Origin: a virus
Length of the DNA: 37,334 bases
IMG/VR virus record: IMGVR_UViG_3300044639_004012
Coordinates: 1 to 37,334 of that record
Direction: 5' to 3' (one strand)
Shown here: positions 1 to 6,165 of the stretch, one piece after another
How the letters are laid out: every line of letters starts with the position of its first letter
Numbering within the stretch: position 1 is the stretch's first letter
Notes under the pieces: model-generated
The model's database searches: none
Told to the model about the DNA's origin: nothing
What the model saw: the letters and a program-made list of their open reading frames with translations, nothing else
Position numbers and translations under genes: made by a program

Positions 1-168
1 AAAAACTCAGATGGAAAAACTGTTTATACACGTTATGTGGGCGAACAACACGTAAAAGAAGATTGTAATAACTATATACCTTCGGCAAAGGAATGGATAA
101 ACAATTTGAACGAGAATAAAAGACCCATATGGATGTTGAAAACTGTAAAATTAGAATTCGAAGATTGA
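1..168 (+). CDS. C-terminal fragment of a hypothetical protein
   Basis: The first frame is open from the left edge to a TGA at 166-168, giving the last 55 residues of a protein that begins outside the window. The visible part contains YTRYVGEQHVKEDCNNYIPS followed by a Trp-rich stretch and ends in LEFED. I do not recognise the family. Its last 40 bases overlap the start of the next gene in another frame, a common compact arrangement in phages. Confidence 0.6.
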   Translation, partial: KNSDGKTVYTRYVGEQHVKEDCNNYIPSAKEWINNLNENKRPIWMLKTVKLEFED

Positions 169-743
169 ATTATTCTCACAGACATAAAATTTTATGGTTC
201 ACTCCTTTGAGTACAGCTTCGAGGTCTTGTACTCCAATTATGGAATATTTTGACTTCGACGTAATTCAAAATCATAATGAAGAAATAATTCAAGGTTGTG
301 ATGATTATACATTTATAATGAATGTTCATAATCCATATAAAAGGATTGTATCAATTTTTGATATGATTAAAAAAGAAAAAATATATTCAACTCTTAAATT
401 TGAAAGTTGGATACGGAAGATTGTAGATGATTCTGAAGAATCAAACACCAATCCCAATCAATTATGGTTATCAAAAATTTATTTGAACTTTAATAAAAAA
501 CCTGATTATTTAGTGAAAGTTGAAAATCTTTATGATGATTTGATGGATATAAAAATTATAGAAAATAATTTTAATGATAATCTTCAAATAATATTTTTTG
601 AAAATATTATAAAAAATAATTACAGAGTAACAGATTGTGACTATTGGAAAAGAGAATATAATGAAGACTTGTCTAAATTCATTTTTGAAAAATTCAAAAC
701 CGATTTCGAAATCTTTGGTTACGATAAAAATAGTTGGAATTGA
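129..743 (+). CDS. sulfotransferase-like protein
   Basis: The 204-residue protein shows the layout of small PAPS-dependent sulfotransferases. Near residues 20-33 it has KILWFTPLSTASRS, where the 5'-phosphosulfate loop is expected. Near residues 65-76 it has MNVHNPYKRIVS, matching the RNPYxRLVS type of 3'-phosphate-binding motif. The C-terminus (FIFEKFKTDFEIFGYDKNSW) resembles the usual end of the Gal-3-O/sulfotransferase-2 group. Members move sulfate from PAPS to hydroxyl or amino groups of sugars, lipids or proteins. The ATG at 129 is used because the 5' loop lies close to it; the gene overlaps its upstream neighbour by 40 nt. The first motif lacks a clear Lys, so activity is uncertain. The substrate is unknown. 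Confidence 0.6.
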   Translation: MDVENCKIRIRRLNYSHRHKILWFTPLSTASRSCTPIMEYFDFDVIQNHNEEIIQGCDDYTFIMNVHNPYKRIVSIFDMIKKEKIYSTLKFESWIRKIVDDSEESNTNPNQLWLSKIYLNFNKKPDYLVKVENLYDDLMDIKIIENNFNDNLQIIFFENIIKNNYRVTDCDYWKREYNEDLSKFIFEKFKTDFEIFGYDKNSWN

Positions 744-752
744 ACATTTAAT

Positions 753-760
753 ATATTTAT
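753..760 (+). promoter_or_regulatory. ATATTTAT motif, 4 nt before ATG 765
   Basis: ATATTTAT in gene orientation; the following TTTT leads straight into the ATG. It is one of about 19 such sites in the window, interpreted here as a phage promoter element (see findings). Confidence 0.5.
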
Positions 761-764
761 TTTT

Positions 765-1490
765 ATGAAAAAAAACAAAAAAAGCCTCCCATCAATATTA
801 TCCTTAGAAGATAAAAAATATTTAAGGTCTTATACCAGATATTTCAGAGCCTTAGGAATGAAAGACGGTTTGATTGAAATTGATGTTGAAGAATATGATA
901 TAAATGACATTGATTTTTCTGAAATAAAATCTTTTTCAAATAATTTCAAAATTGAAGTTACTGAAGAATTACAAGAAATATTCTCAAAAATTTTTAATTT
1001 TATTTACGAAAAAGGTTTGTATGATGATAATCCCGATGTAGATGATATAAATTATAGAAGAGTTGAAATTGAAATAGATACAATCACTGAAACTATATCA
1101 GTATCTGATTTTTACACCTATTATGATACATCAGATACACAGGTATTGGTATATGACGACGAAGAGGAAATTGAACCACTTTTTGGTGCAGTGATAGAAA
1201 TGGCCAATAATGAAAATATACGAGATTCAATTTTTACTTTGAAGTTTTATGGTTCTGGCGATAGTGGATATATAGAGAGTAACTTTGAGAATAATCTATC
1301 TGTCCCTACTAATGTTGAAGATTGGTGCTATCAACAATTGTCAAACAATTATGGGGGTTGGGAAATAAACGAAGGCTCTCAAGGAGAATTTGTGTTTGAT
1401 TTAAACTCACGAGAAATTACTCTCAATTTTATAGAGAACGTAGAACAAAATGTGACCAACACAATTTTTGAAGAAAAATTTTCTAACTAA
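765..1490 (+). CDS. hypothetical acidic protein, possibly DUF6878-like C-terminus
   Basis: This 241-residue, Asp/Glu-rich protein has no signal peptide or membrane segment. Its C-terminal part, around residues 186-215, contains WCYQQLSNNYGGWEINEGSQ and a following FVFDL. This resembles the small DUF6878 family, although I cannot confirm that by search. The middle contains a YYDTSDTQVLVYDDEEE stretch suggestive of beta strands. The ATG at 765 is the first codon after the ATATTTAT motif. The gene is followed within 30 nt by tRNA-Leu. No function can be assigned. Confidence 0.75.
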   Translation: MKKNKKSLPSILSLEDKKYLRSYTRYFRALGMKDGLIEIDVEEYDINDIDFSEIKSFSNNFKIEVTEELQEIFSKIFNFIYEKGLYDDNPDVDDINYRRVEIEIDTITETISVSDFYTYYDTSDTQVLVYDDEEEIEPLFGAVIEMANNENIRDSIFTLKFYGSGDSGYIESNFENNLSVPTNVEDWCYQQLSNNYGGWEINEGSQGEFVFDLNSREITLNFIENVEQNVTNTIFEEKFSN

Positions 1491-1516
1491 AATTTTTTTT
1501 ACTATTTTTGAATATC

Positions 1517-1605
1517 ACCTGAGTGTTGAAATAGGTAGACAAGAGAGACTTAAAATCTCTTGGACAGTAATGTCCGTGCCGGTTCGACTCCGGCCTCAGG
1601 TACCA
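1517..1605 (+). tRNA. tRNA-Leu (UAA)
   Basis: The acceptor ACCTGAG (1517-1523) pairs fully with CTCAGGT (1595-1601). The anticodon stem AGAGA/TCTCT encloses CTTAAAA, giving anticodon TAA at 1551-1553. A long variable arm (GGACA/TGTCC), typical of class II tRNAs, and a GCCGG/CCGGC T stem are present. The 3' CCA is encoded at 1603-1605. Confidence 0.95.
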
Positions 1606-1615
1606 AAAAAAAGAT

Positions 1616-1831
1616 ATGGAAAGACTATTTTCGCCCGTCAGTTTGATTTCGATTACCGATGCTTTAAAAGAAAAAGCGTTGGAAATTAAATATATTGGTG
1701 ATATCTCCGATTTAGGCAATGAGGTCGGAGTAACCGTTGGTGAATTTTATCAAAATATGAATGAAGAAGAAATTGAGTTATTCATTCAAGGATTTAGACA
1801 TGGCGTTTCACTAACAAATGGTAATCACTAA
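1616..1831 (+). CDS. small hypothetical protein
   Basis: This 71-residue protein begins 10 nt after the tRNA-Leu CCA end and may be translated from the same transcript. It has an amphipathic helical look (DALKEKALEIKYIGDISDLG, then EFYQNMNEEEIELFIQGFRHG). There is no Shine-Dalgarno sequence, signal peptide or membrane segment. The family is not recognised. Its acidic, Asn/Glu-rich composition matches neighbouring phage proteins, which supports it being a real gene. Confidence 0.65.
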   Translation: MERLFSPVSLISITDALKEKALEIKYIGDISDLGNEVGVTVGEFYQNMNEEEIELFIQGFRHGVSLTNGNH

Positions 1832-1845
1832 TTGACACCCTACAC

Positions 1846-1876
1846 TTGACACTTTTATGAAAAAGAATATATTTAT
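1846..1876 (+). promoter_or_regulatory. putative promoter of the tRNA-operon leader
   Basis: TTGACA (1846-1851), 16 nt, then TATATT (1868-1873), overlapping ATATTTAT (1869-1876). A nearly identical TTGACACTTT...TATATTTAT arrangement occurs at 5167-5198. The motif ends 6 nt before the leader ATG at 1883. Confidence 0.45.
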
Positions 1877-1882
1877 TTTAGT

Positions 1883-1963
1883 ATGAAAACAACGAACTAT
1901 CATATAGAGTTTAGTGAGCAACAAGAAATTTGTTGGGTGACTAACCTATGCGTGGTTCGGTAA
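1883..1963 (+). CDS. candidate 26-residue leader peptide
   Basis: A short open frame starts at ATG 1883 and stops at TAA 1961-1963. For 26 codons it is unusually rich in rare residues: His7, Cys17, Trp18 and Cys23, plus several Glu and two Ile codons. Its last four sense codons (Cys-Val-Val-Arg, 1949-1960) are exactly the 5' arm of the hairpin that competes with the downstream terminator. This position suggests a regulatory leader rather than a functional product. Downstream lie tRNAs for Glu, Cys, His, Ile and Trp, all amino acids read in the leader. Confidence 0.4.
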   Translation: MKTTNYHIEFSEQQEICWVTNLCVVR

Positions 1964-2027
1964 ACATTTAAACTCCTGAAGAGTTATATATACAACCTCG
2001 GACTACGCAAGTGGTTCGGGGTTTTTT
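1949..2027 (+). promoter_or_regulatory. candidate transcription attenuator (antiterminator versus terminator)
   Basis: Bases 1949-1960 (TGCGTGGTTCGG) can pair with 1998-2009 over 12 consecutive positions, three of them G-U. Bases 1998-2006 are also the 5' arm of the terminator at 1996-2021. The two hairpins exclude each other. The competing strands share the direct repeat GTGGTTCGG at 1952-1960 and 2011-2019. The leader peptide frame ends inside this element. A ribosome reaching its stop codon would cover the first arm and favour termination before the tRNA genes. Confidence 0.55.
1996..2027 (+). terminator. rho-independent terminator upstream of the tRNA cluster
   Basis: An 11-bp stem (1996-2006 with 2011-2021, three G-U pairs) closes on a GCAA tetraloop and is followed by six T residues (2022-2027). 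It lies between the leader frame and tRNA-Glu, so it would stop transcription before the tRNA cluster unless the alternative hairpin forms. Confidence 0.8.
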
Positions 2028-2082
2028 GTTTTCAGAAGTTTTTTGGTTGTTTAAAATATTAGTTGTAATTTTGTTCAAGAAC

Positions 2083-2154
2083 GCTCGGTTCGACTAGTGG
2101 TTAGGTCACCACCCTTTCACGGTGGTTGCACGGGTTCGAATCCCGTACCGAGTA
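2083..2154 (+). tRNA. tRNA-Glu (UUC)
   Basis: The acceptor GCTCGGT (2083-2089) pairs with ACCGAGT (2147-2153). The anticodon stem CCACC/GGTGG encloses CTTTCAC (anticodon TTC). The T arm is ACGGG-TTCGAAT-CCCGT. CCA is not encoded. Confidence 0.95.
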
Positions 2155-2171
2155 CAAAAAAAACAAAACCT

Positions 2172-2981
2172 ATGAGTAAAACATGTTTAGTTATTTACGT
2201 TGGAAATGGATATTCCGATTTGGAAATGTCACATGATGGGGCATATACCTATTCAGTAGATATGAAAGAAAATTTTGAAAATCATCAAGAAAAAATTTTC
2301 AATCCCATTCGAGAAGAAGGTTATGAAGTAGAATTTGCTCTTCTCACAAATAAACATGAAAAATATGCGGAGTATTTCAGATTTTATAATGCAATATTTT
2401 TGGATTACGAAGAAGTAAGTTTACATGACGAAGAGGTTATGAAAAATTTTTACTTTTGGCGTTATAATGTTCCTCCAGGTAATTTTCGCAGTGGTGGAAG
2501 ATTTAAAAAATTGAAAAACAAAATTCCTGAATATGACATTTATGTTATAATCAGAACAGATACTTGGTTTTTGAAAGGGCTGAATGAACTGACGGTAGAT
2601 TATGATAAAATGAATTGGTTGTGGCCCGAAACAGATTGGCAAATGTTTACCGAATTCAAAGAAGCATACCTAAGTGATGGTAAAACTGAATTTTGGCCTT
2701 GGTTAAAACATAATCGTGTCAATGGGAATGTTTTTAATATTGTACCGAAAAAATTTTTCAGAATGTTCACAAATTATATTTGGATGGAACACGCCGCCCT
2801 TTATGCAATGTTATCCGAACTTTCTCCTTTGGTTACTTTGGAGAATGTGAATATGATGTTGGGTATGGATAAATGTTATTGTACTGATATCAGGTATTGT
2901 CAAAATCCTGTTTATACTTTCAACAAAAAAATTATCAAAAATAGGTCTGATGCAAAACTTGACGGTTACGGAAAAAAATAA
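2172..2981 (+). CDS. putative glycosyltransferase-like protein
   Basis: This 269-residue cytosolic protein starts at ATG 2172. An upstream in-frame ATG lies inside tRNA-Glu and is rejected. The N-terminus (KTCLVIYVGNG) looks like a first Rossmann-type strand. The central YDIYVIIRTDTWFLKG (near residues 120-135) resembles the DxD-like region of polysaccharide glycosyltransferases. The middle is rich in Trp and Phe. It sits between tRNA-Glu and tRNA-Cys, ending 6 nt before the latter. A glycosyltransferase role is only a fold-level guess, and the donor and acceptor are unknown. Confidence 0.4.
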   Translation: MSKTCLVIYVGNGYSDLEMSHDGAYTYSVDMKENFENHQEKIFNPIREEGYEVEFALLTNKHEKYAEYFRFYNAIFLDYEEVSLHDEEVMKNFYFWRYNVPPGNFRSGGRFKKLKNKIPEYDIYVIIRTDTWFLKGLNELTVDYDKMNWLWPETDWQMFTEFKEAYLSDGKTEFWPWLKHNRVNGNVFNIVPKKFFRMFTNYIWMEHAALYAMLSELSPLVTLENVNMMLGMDKCYCTDIRYCQNPVYTFNKKIIKNRSDAKLDGYGKK

Positions 2982-2987
2982 ATAGAA

Positions 2988-3059
2988 GGTCGGTTGGCCG
3001 AGTGGTTTAGGTGAAAGTCTGCAAAACTTTCTACACAGGTTCGATTCCTGTACCGACCT
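2988..3059 (+). tRNA. tRNA-Cys (GCA)
   Basis: GGTCGGT (2988-2994) pairs with ACCGACC (3052-3058). The anticodon stem AAAGT/ACTTT encloses CTGCAAA (anticodon GCA). The discriminator base is T, as expected for cysteine. CCA is not encoded. Confidence 0.93.
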
Positions 3060-3065
3060 CAACAT

Positions 3066-3137
3066 GGTGGTTGTAGCCTAATGGTAGGGCGGAAGTTTGT
3101 GGCACTTCATGTGAGAGTTCGATTCTCTCCAATCACA
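3066..3137 (+). tRNA. tRNA-His (GUG)
   Basis: GTGGTTG (3067-3073) pairs with CAATCAC (3130-3136), one G-U. The extra G at -1 typical of tRNA-His is encoded at 3066. The anticodon stem GAAGT/ACTTC encloses TTGTGGC (GTG). The T arm is GAGAG/CTCTC. The discriminator appears to be A rather than the usual C. Confidence 0.9.
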
Positions 3138-3143
3138 CACAAC

Positions 3144-3217
3144 GGAAGTATAGCTCAGCTGGTCAGAGCGCTATTCTGATACGATAGATGCCAGTGGTTC
3201 GAATCCACTTACTTCCA
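3144..3217 (+). tRNA. tRNA-Ile (GAU)
   Basis: GGAAGTA (3144-3150) pairs with TACTTCC (3210-3216). The anticodon stem CTATT/GATAG (one T-G) encloses CTGATAC, anticodon GAT. The next gene's ATG (3219) begins one base after the discriminator, so RNase processing of this tRNA would leave an almost leaderless mRNA. Confidence 0.9.
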
Positions 3218-3218
3218 C

Positions 3219-3737
3219 ATGAGACGGAAAATAATTTTCATAGATGTGGATGGTCCTTTGGCTTGGGGAACTTGGGGAGATGGGAGAGTTACGCTCAACG
3301 AAAATACGAAGACCTTCACGATTCCTTATCCTTGGGTTGAGGAAGATTGTCAAGCATTACAAAAAATTTGTAATGAGACAAATGCTTCCTTGGTTATAAG
3401 CTCAGATTGGAAAAAATTTTTTAGTATAGTTCAATTAAAAAGAGTTTTCGAATATTACGGTGTGACAGCTCCAATTGTTGACATCACAACACATCAAGAC
3501 CTTTGGCTTAAAATGAGTAGACCTAGTATTGATTGGGAGAGAGCTGCACAAATTGTTAAATGGGCTAAAGACAATAAAATTTCAAATTGGATAGCAATAG
3601 ACGATTTGAATTTGAAGGGAGAATTTAAATGGATGAGAATACCACAGTGGAGACATGTTCAGGTTGATGGAGATTTTGGTCAAGGTGGAAGACTCAGAGA
3701 TAAAATTGATGAATGTATTAAAAAACTTGAAAGATGA
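3219..3737 (+). CDS. HAD-superfamily phosphatase (HAD_SAK-like)
   Basis: The 172-residue protein opens with KIIFIDVDGPLAWG, the DxDG motif I in which the first Asp is the HAD nucleophile. LVISSDWKKFFS near residues 58-69 supplies the motif II Ser. IAIDDLNLKGEF near residues 126-137 carries the late acidic pair. This order and spacing resemble the HAD domain of Swiss Army Knife RNA repair proteins (PF18143). Such domains dephosphorylate small molecules or nucleic acid ends. It is embedded in a tRNA cluster, so a role in RNA end repair is possible but not shown. It overlaps the next gene by 4 nt (ATGA). Confidence 0.75.
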   Translation: MRRKIIFIDVDGPLAWGTWGDGRVTLNENTKTFTIPYPWVEEDCQALQKICNETNASLVISSDWKKFFSIVQLKRVFEYYGVTAPIVDITTHQDLWLKMSRPSIDWERAAQIVKWAKDNKISNWIAIDDLNLKGEFKWMRIPQWRHVQVDGDFGQGGRLRDKIDECIKKLER

Positions 3738-4288
3738 AAATAGATAGAAATAGATTGGCTTGGTTTTTGAAAAATATTAGGGTTGACCATCCTGAAGAAC
3801 TTTCAGACGAGATTCTCATAGACAAATTAGCAAACTATATGGAAGTGAATCCTGATTTTGTTGATATGCAAGGAGTGAGTCATCCTGGCCGTTTCAGTTA
3901 TCATACTGTTGGATATGGTGTTTTTTCTCTTTTAGGTGAACGATACAGGATGGGTAGAGTGGAAATATTTGACCGACAGGAGGATACAGGATATGCGGTT
4001 AGTGAAGGTGCTTATTGTATGCCACACATCGCAGCAAATCAGTTTGAAGATTTTATTGAATCTTTGGAGACAGACCTTCCAATAAACATTGAAATTGGTT
4101 CTCACAAATGGTGTGAGTATGAATGTGCTAAAGACCTCGGTTTTGAGAACGTTGAACAAATGAGAAACCCTGAAAAAATAAAAGAATATCGTAAAAAGAA
4201 AAACGATATCTATGCACAAGAAAATGGATATAAAGATTTTGATGATTTATTAAAAAATAGTAAATTTGGAAAGTTTTTGGTAAAATGA
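3734..4288 (+). CDS. hypothetical protein
   Basis: This 184-residue protein is translationally coupled to the HAD gene through an ATGA overlap. It has no signal peptide or membrane segment. It carries a central GYGVFSLLGERYRMGRVEIF stretch, probably beta strands, and a Lys/Glu-rich helical C-terminus. HKWCEYECAKDLGFENVEQM may be a helix-turn-helix-like pair, but I cannot assign a family. It ends 6 nt before tRNA-Trp. Confidence 0.75.
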   Translation: MKIDRNRLAWFLKNIRVDHPEELSDEILIDKLANYMEVNPDFVDMQGVSHPGRFSYHTVGYGVFSLLGERYRMGRVEIFDRQEDTGYAVSEGAYCMPHIAANQFEDFIESLETDLPINIEIGSHKWCEYECAKDLGFENVEQMRNPEKIKEYRKKKNDIYAQENGYKDFDDLLKNSKFGKFLVK

Positions 4289-4294
4289 TTACCC

Positions 4295-4367
4295 ACGTCT
4301 GTAGCTCAGTTGGTAGAGTACTAGTCTCCAAAACTAGTTGTCAGAGGTTCGAGCCCTCTCAGGCGTG
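4295..4367 (+). tRNA. tRNA-Trp (CCA)
   Basis: ACGTCTG (4295-4301) pairs with CAGGCGT (4360-4366), one T-G. The anticodon loop CTCCAAA gives CCA. The discriminator is G, the known tRNA-Trp identity base. The bases after it are CTA, so the CCA end is not encoded. Confidence 0.93.
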
Positions 4368-4382
4368 CTAAATGAAACAATT

Positions 4383-4736
4383 ATGAAACCAAAAGAAGTA
4401 TTACAAATTTGGGTTGAAAGGTTTAACCAATATGATTTTGAAGGATTAAGTGAATTATATTCTTACTCTGCAATAAATCATCAAACAGCATTAGGTATCA
4501 TTGAAGGTAAGGAAAGTATAAAAAAATTTTTTAAGGAAGATTTTGAGAAACATGAAATGGTATGTATAGTTGAGAATATTTTTGAAGATGGAAATGTTGG
4601 GATATTAGAATGGAAAGACCCAAAAGGGTTAAGAGGGTGTGGTTTCTTTTGGATTGAAAATGATAAGATAGTATATCAGAGAGGTTATTTCGATAAATTA
4701 TCTTTTATGGAACAACAAAAAGTAACCTGTGTTTAA
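4383..4736 (+). CDS. SnoaL/NTF2-like protein
   Basis: The 117-residue protein starts at ATG 4383; the longer open frame runs back into tRNA-Trp and is rejected. The sequence EVLQIWVERFNQYDFEGLSE followed by INHQTALGIIEGKESIKKFF is the helical N-terminal half of the SnoaL-like NTF2 fold. IVENIFEDGNVGILEWKD and GCGFFWIENDKIVYQRGYFD are the strands of the cone-shaped sheet. The family includes enzymes and ligand-binding proteins; the catalytic residues here are not evident. Its role in the phage is unknown. Confidence 0.75.
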   Translation: MKPKEVLQIWVERFNQYDFEGLSELYSYSAINHQTALGIIEGKESIKKFFKEDFEKHEMVCIVENIFEDGNVGILEWKDPKGLRGCGFFWIENDKIVYQRGYFDKLSFMEQQKVTCV

Positions 4737-4757
4737 AACTTCAGTACCCATACAGCG

Positions 4758-4892
4758 GTGAGATGGGCTAAGCAAGATGGAATTTCTCGATGCTGGAACC
4801 AGAATGCTGAAGAATTTTTTAGGTTGATTGGGGAAGGAATATACGATAACCTGATGATGGAGGTAGTATATTCGGAGTTGGAATCATCATAG
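4758..4892 (+). CDS. possible small protein downstream of the SnoaL-like gene
   Basis: After the TAA at 4734-4736 the same frame stays open for 51 codons to TAG 4890-4892. The first usual start is GTG 4758, giving 44 residues with a protein-like composition (RWAKQDGISRCWNQNAEEFF near the start). It lies between two tRNA genes and has no clear ribosome-binding signal. It could be a small gene, a readthrough extension or a remnant. I do not recognise it. Confidence 0.3.
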   Translation: MRWAKQDGISRCWNQNAEEFFRLIGEGIYDNLMMEVVYSELESS

Positions 4893-4946
4893 TAATGCCA
4901 ATCATAAAAGGAGTTGTCCACTCGACCATCTTCTCCTTTCCTAATT

Positions 4947-5020
4947 GGACCCCTAGCTCAGTTGGTTAGAGCAACTGACTCATAATCAGTAGGTCCACGG
5001 TTCAAGCCCGTGGGGGTCCA
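4947..5020 (+). tRNA. tRNA with CAU anticodon (Ile2 or elongator Met)
   Basis: GGACCCC (4947-4953) pairs with GGGGTCC (5013-5019). The anticodon loop CTCATAA gives CAT. The acceptor and D arm closely resemble bacterial tRNA-Ile2, where C34 becomes lysidine. Elongator tRNA-Met cannot be excluded by eye. CCA is not encoded. Confidence 0.9.
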
Positions 5021-5021
5021 C

Positions 5022-5092
5022 AAGACAGACACACGCTCCTCATCTCGAAGGATAATGAGAGGAATAATACGTCCTTTAAGGTCTGTCTCTTT
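5022..5092 (+). other. structured RNA segment or complex terminator after the tRNA cluster
   Basis: AGACAGAC (5023-5030) pairs perfectly with GTCTGTCT (5081-5088), followed by CTTTT. Inside, CCTCAT (5038-5043) can pair with ATGAG-A-GG (5055-5062), and AGGA with TCCT. The result is a branched fold immediately 3' of the last + strand tRNA. It may end the tRNA transcript or be a small RNA. The rest of the 5021-5240 gap contains a D-arm-like element (see rejected items) and a promoter. Confidence 0.4.
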
Positions 5093-5166
5093 TGTCATAT
5101 GGTGTAACGGTAACACAACAAATTTCAATCACACCTTTTAAGTTTGAATTGAATACTTTTGGTTTC

Positions 5167-5203
5167 TTGACACTTTGGTTCTAATTTGGTATATTTATGT
5201 TTG
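5167..5203 (+). promoter_or_regulatory. putative promoter of the small lipoprotein gene
   Basis: Three signals overlap here. TTGACA (5167-5172) with N17 and TATATT (5190-5195) is one. ATATTTAT (5191-5198) is another. The third is a Bacteroidota-like TTTG (5174-5177), N18 and TATGTTTG (5196-5203). The start codon is 37 nt downstream. Confidence 0.5.
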
Positions 5204-5240
5204 TTAGTTTTATAAAACATTAACCGAAAAAAAAACAAAA

Positions 5241-5426
5241 ATGAAAAAAATTTTTGCAATTGTATCACTTGTAGTGCTATCTGCATGTGGTGGAAATGGG
5301 GCATCAACTGAAGTAACAACTGATTCTTCAACTGTTGTAGTAGATTCAATTAAAGTGGATTCTACAGTTGTTCCTGTAGATTCAACAAAAGTTGATGAAG
5401 CTCCAAAAGTAGAAGAAGTTAAATAA
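5241..5426 (+). CDS. small lipoprotein
   Basis: This 61-residue precursor has a Lys-Lys start, a hydrophobic core and the lipobox LSAC. Cys16 would therefore be lipidated and the protein held in the host envelope. The mature part is only about 45 residues, Ser/Thr/Val/Asp-rich, with repeated VDST-type units (VDSIKVDSTVVPVDSTKVDE) and no Trp, Tyr or Phe. Such low-complexity lipoproteins are candidates for surface display or exclusion functions. No family is recognised. It converges on the peptidase gene through a shared terminator. Confidence 0.75.
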   Translation: MKKIFAIVSLVVLSACGGNGASTEVTTDSSTVVVDSIKVDSTVVPVDSTKVDEAPKVEEVK

Positions 5427-5442
5427 TAAAATTTCTTCCAAT

Positions 5443-5470
5443 AAAAAAACCCACAATCGTGGGTTTTTTT
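5443..5470. terminator. bidirectional terminator between convergent genes
   Basis: CCCAC (5450-5454) and GTGGG (5459-5463) flank an AATC loop, with seven A before and seven T after the stem. It therefore works in both directions for the lipoprotein (+) and peptidase (-) genes. Confidence 0.9.
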
Positions 5471-5474
5471 ATTT

Positions 5475-6116
5475 CTATTTGACGGGATTTGCAATCCCTT
5501 TTATATAATCGTAGAAAAGATTTCCTGTCCAACCAGCATCGGATGTAGAGATATCAGTTTTAGCACTTGCTGTTGAAAATTCTGGACTGTCTGAAGAACC
5601 AGGACTCACATCACCTTCATAAGATTCGCCTGTACTATTTGAAACGTGTACATGGTCATCGTGACCTGCGAAACCGAAAGTTAAAAAAGCTTTTGGATTA
5701 GTTTTACCCTCTTTATTTTTACTATAACCCATACTCTGTAAAGTATTAGTAAATTTTTCAACAGTTTCTTTATTTTTGGGTGCAACAACTACTTTTTTAC
5801 CGTCAGGTAAAATTATGTAATCGATGTCTACCGCTAACTGTCTCCAATGTCTACTAACTGAACCATTAGCAGTTAGTCTACGGTGTCCTGTTTTTGCCCA
5901 ATCTATTGTAATTTTAAAATTGTTTGCCTCGGCAGCTTTTTGTAAATCATTCAATAAAGCTTGTGGTAACTTGTCTTTTTTTGTTCTTCTATGAAAAATT
6001 AAATTTGGATATTTTGATTCATTAGATTCTACATCAATCAAAATCTCATTTATGAGACTTTTGTTTGATAAAATTTTATCAAAAGTTTCTGATATTCTAT
6101 GTTCCAATATATTCAC
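5475..6116 (-). CDS. M15-type peptidase (endolysin or tail-associated)
   Basis: The 213-residue protein contains SRHWRQLAVDIDYI near residues 87-100, the HxxxxxxD zinc-ligand motif of M15 D-Ala-D-Ala/L-Ala-D-Glu peptidases. GHDDHVHVSN near residues 150-159 supplies the HxH ligand. These enzymes cut peptidoglycan cross-bridges. The Ser/Asp-rich C-terminal 50 residues lie outside the catalytic core. The start is GTG 6116: the nearby ATG is out of frame, an in-frame TGA lies just upstream, and the ATATTTAT motif ends exactly 5 nt before this GTG, as for other genes here. It could act in lysis or at the tail tip. Confidence 0.75.
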   Translation of the reverse strand: MNILEHRISETFDKILSNKSLINEILIDVESNESKYPNLIFHRRTKKDKLPQALLNDLQKAAEANNFKITIDWAKTGHRRLTANGSVSRHWRQLAVDIDYIILPDGKKVVVAPKNKETVEKFTNTLQSMGYSKNKEGKTNPKAFLTFGFAGHDDHVHVSNSTGESYEGDVSPGSSDSPEFSTASAKTDISTSDAGWTGNLFYDYIKGIANPVK

Positions 6117-6121
6117 AATTC

Positions 6122-6129
6122 ATAAATAT
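6122..6129 (-). promoter_or_regulatory. ATATTTAT motif, 5 nt before GTG 6116
   Basis: On the minus strand ATATTTAT is followed by GAATT and the GTG start. It directly follows the upstream terminator (6139-6165). Confidence 0.5.
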
Positions 6130-6138
6130 TTGTAAAAT

Positions 6139-6165
6139 AAAAAAAACCCGTCAAACAGGTTTTTT
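6139..6165 (-). terminator. terminator of the DUF2061/HAD operon
   Basis: On the minus strand AAAAAACCTG-TTTGA-CGGGTTTTTT forms a 10-bp stem with one T-G pair and ends in a T run. It overlaps the last codons of the DUF2061 gene. Confidence 0.75.

Noticed and set aside
2097-2171. N-terminal extension of the 2172 gene
   Set aside because: The extension is a translation of tRNA-Glu.
4338-4382. N-terminal extension of the SnoaL-like gene
   Set aside because: It reads through the 3' half of tRNA-Trp.
5094-5165. Possible further tRNA (Gln-like) with a D-arm GTGT-AACGGTA-ACAC
   Set aside because: No pairing acceptor, anticodon stem or T stem could be built; at most a remnant.
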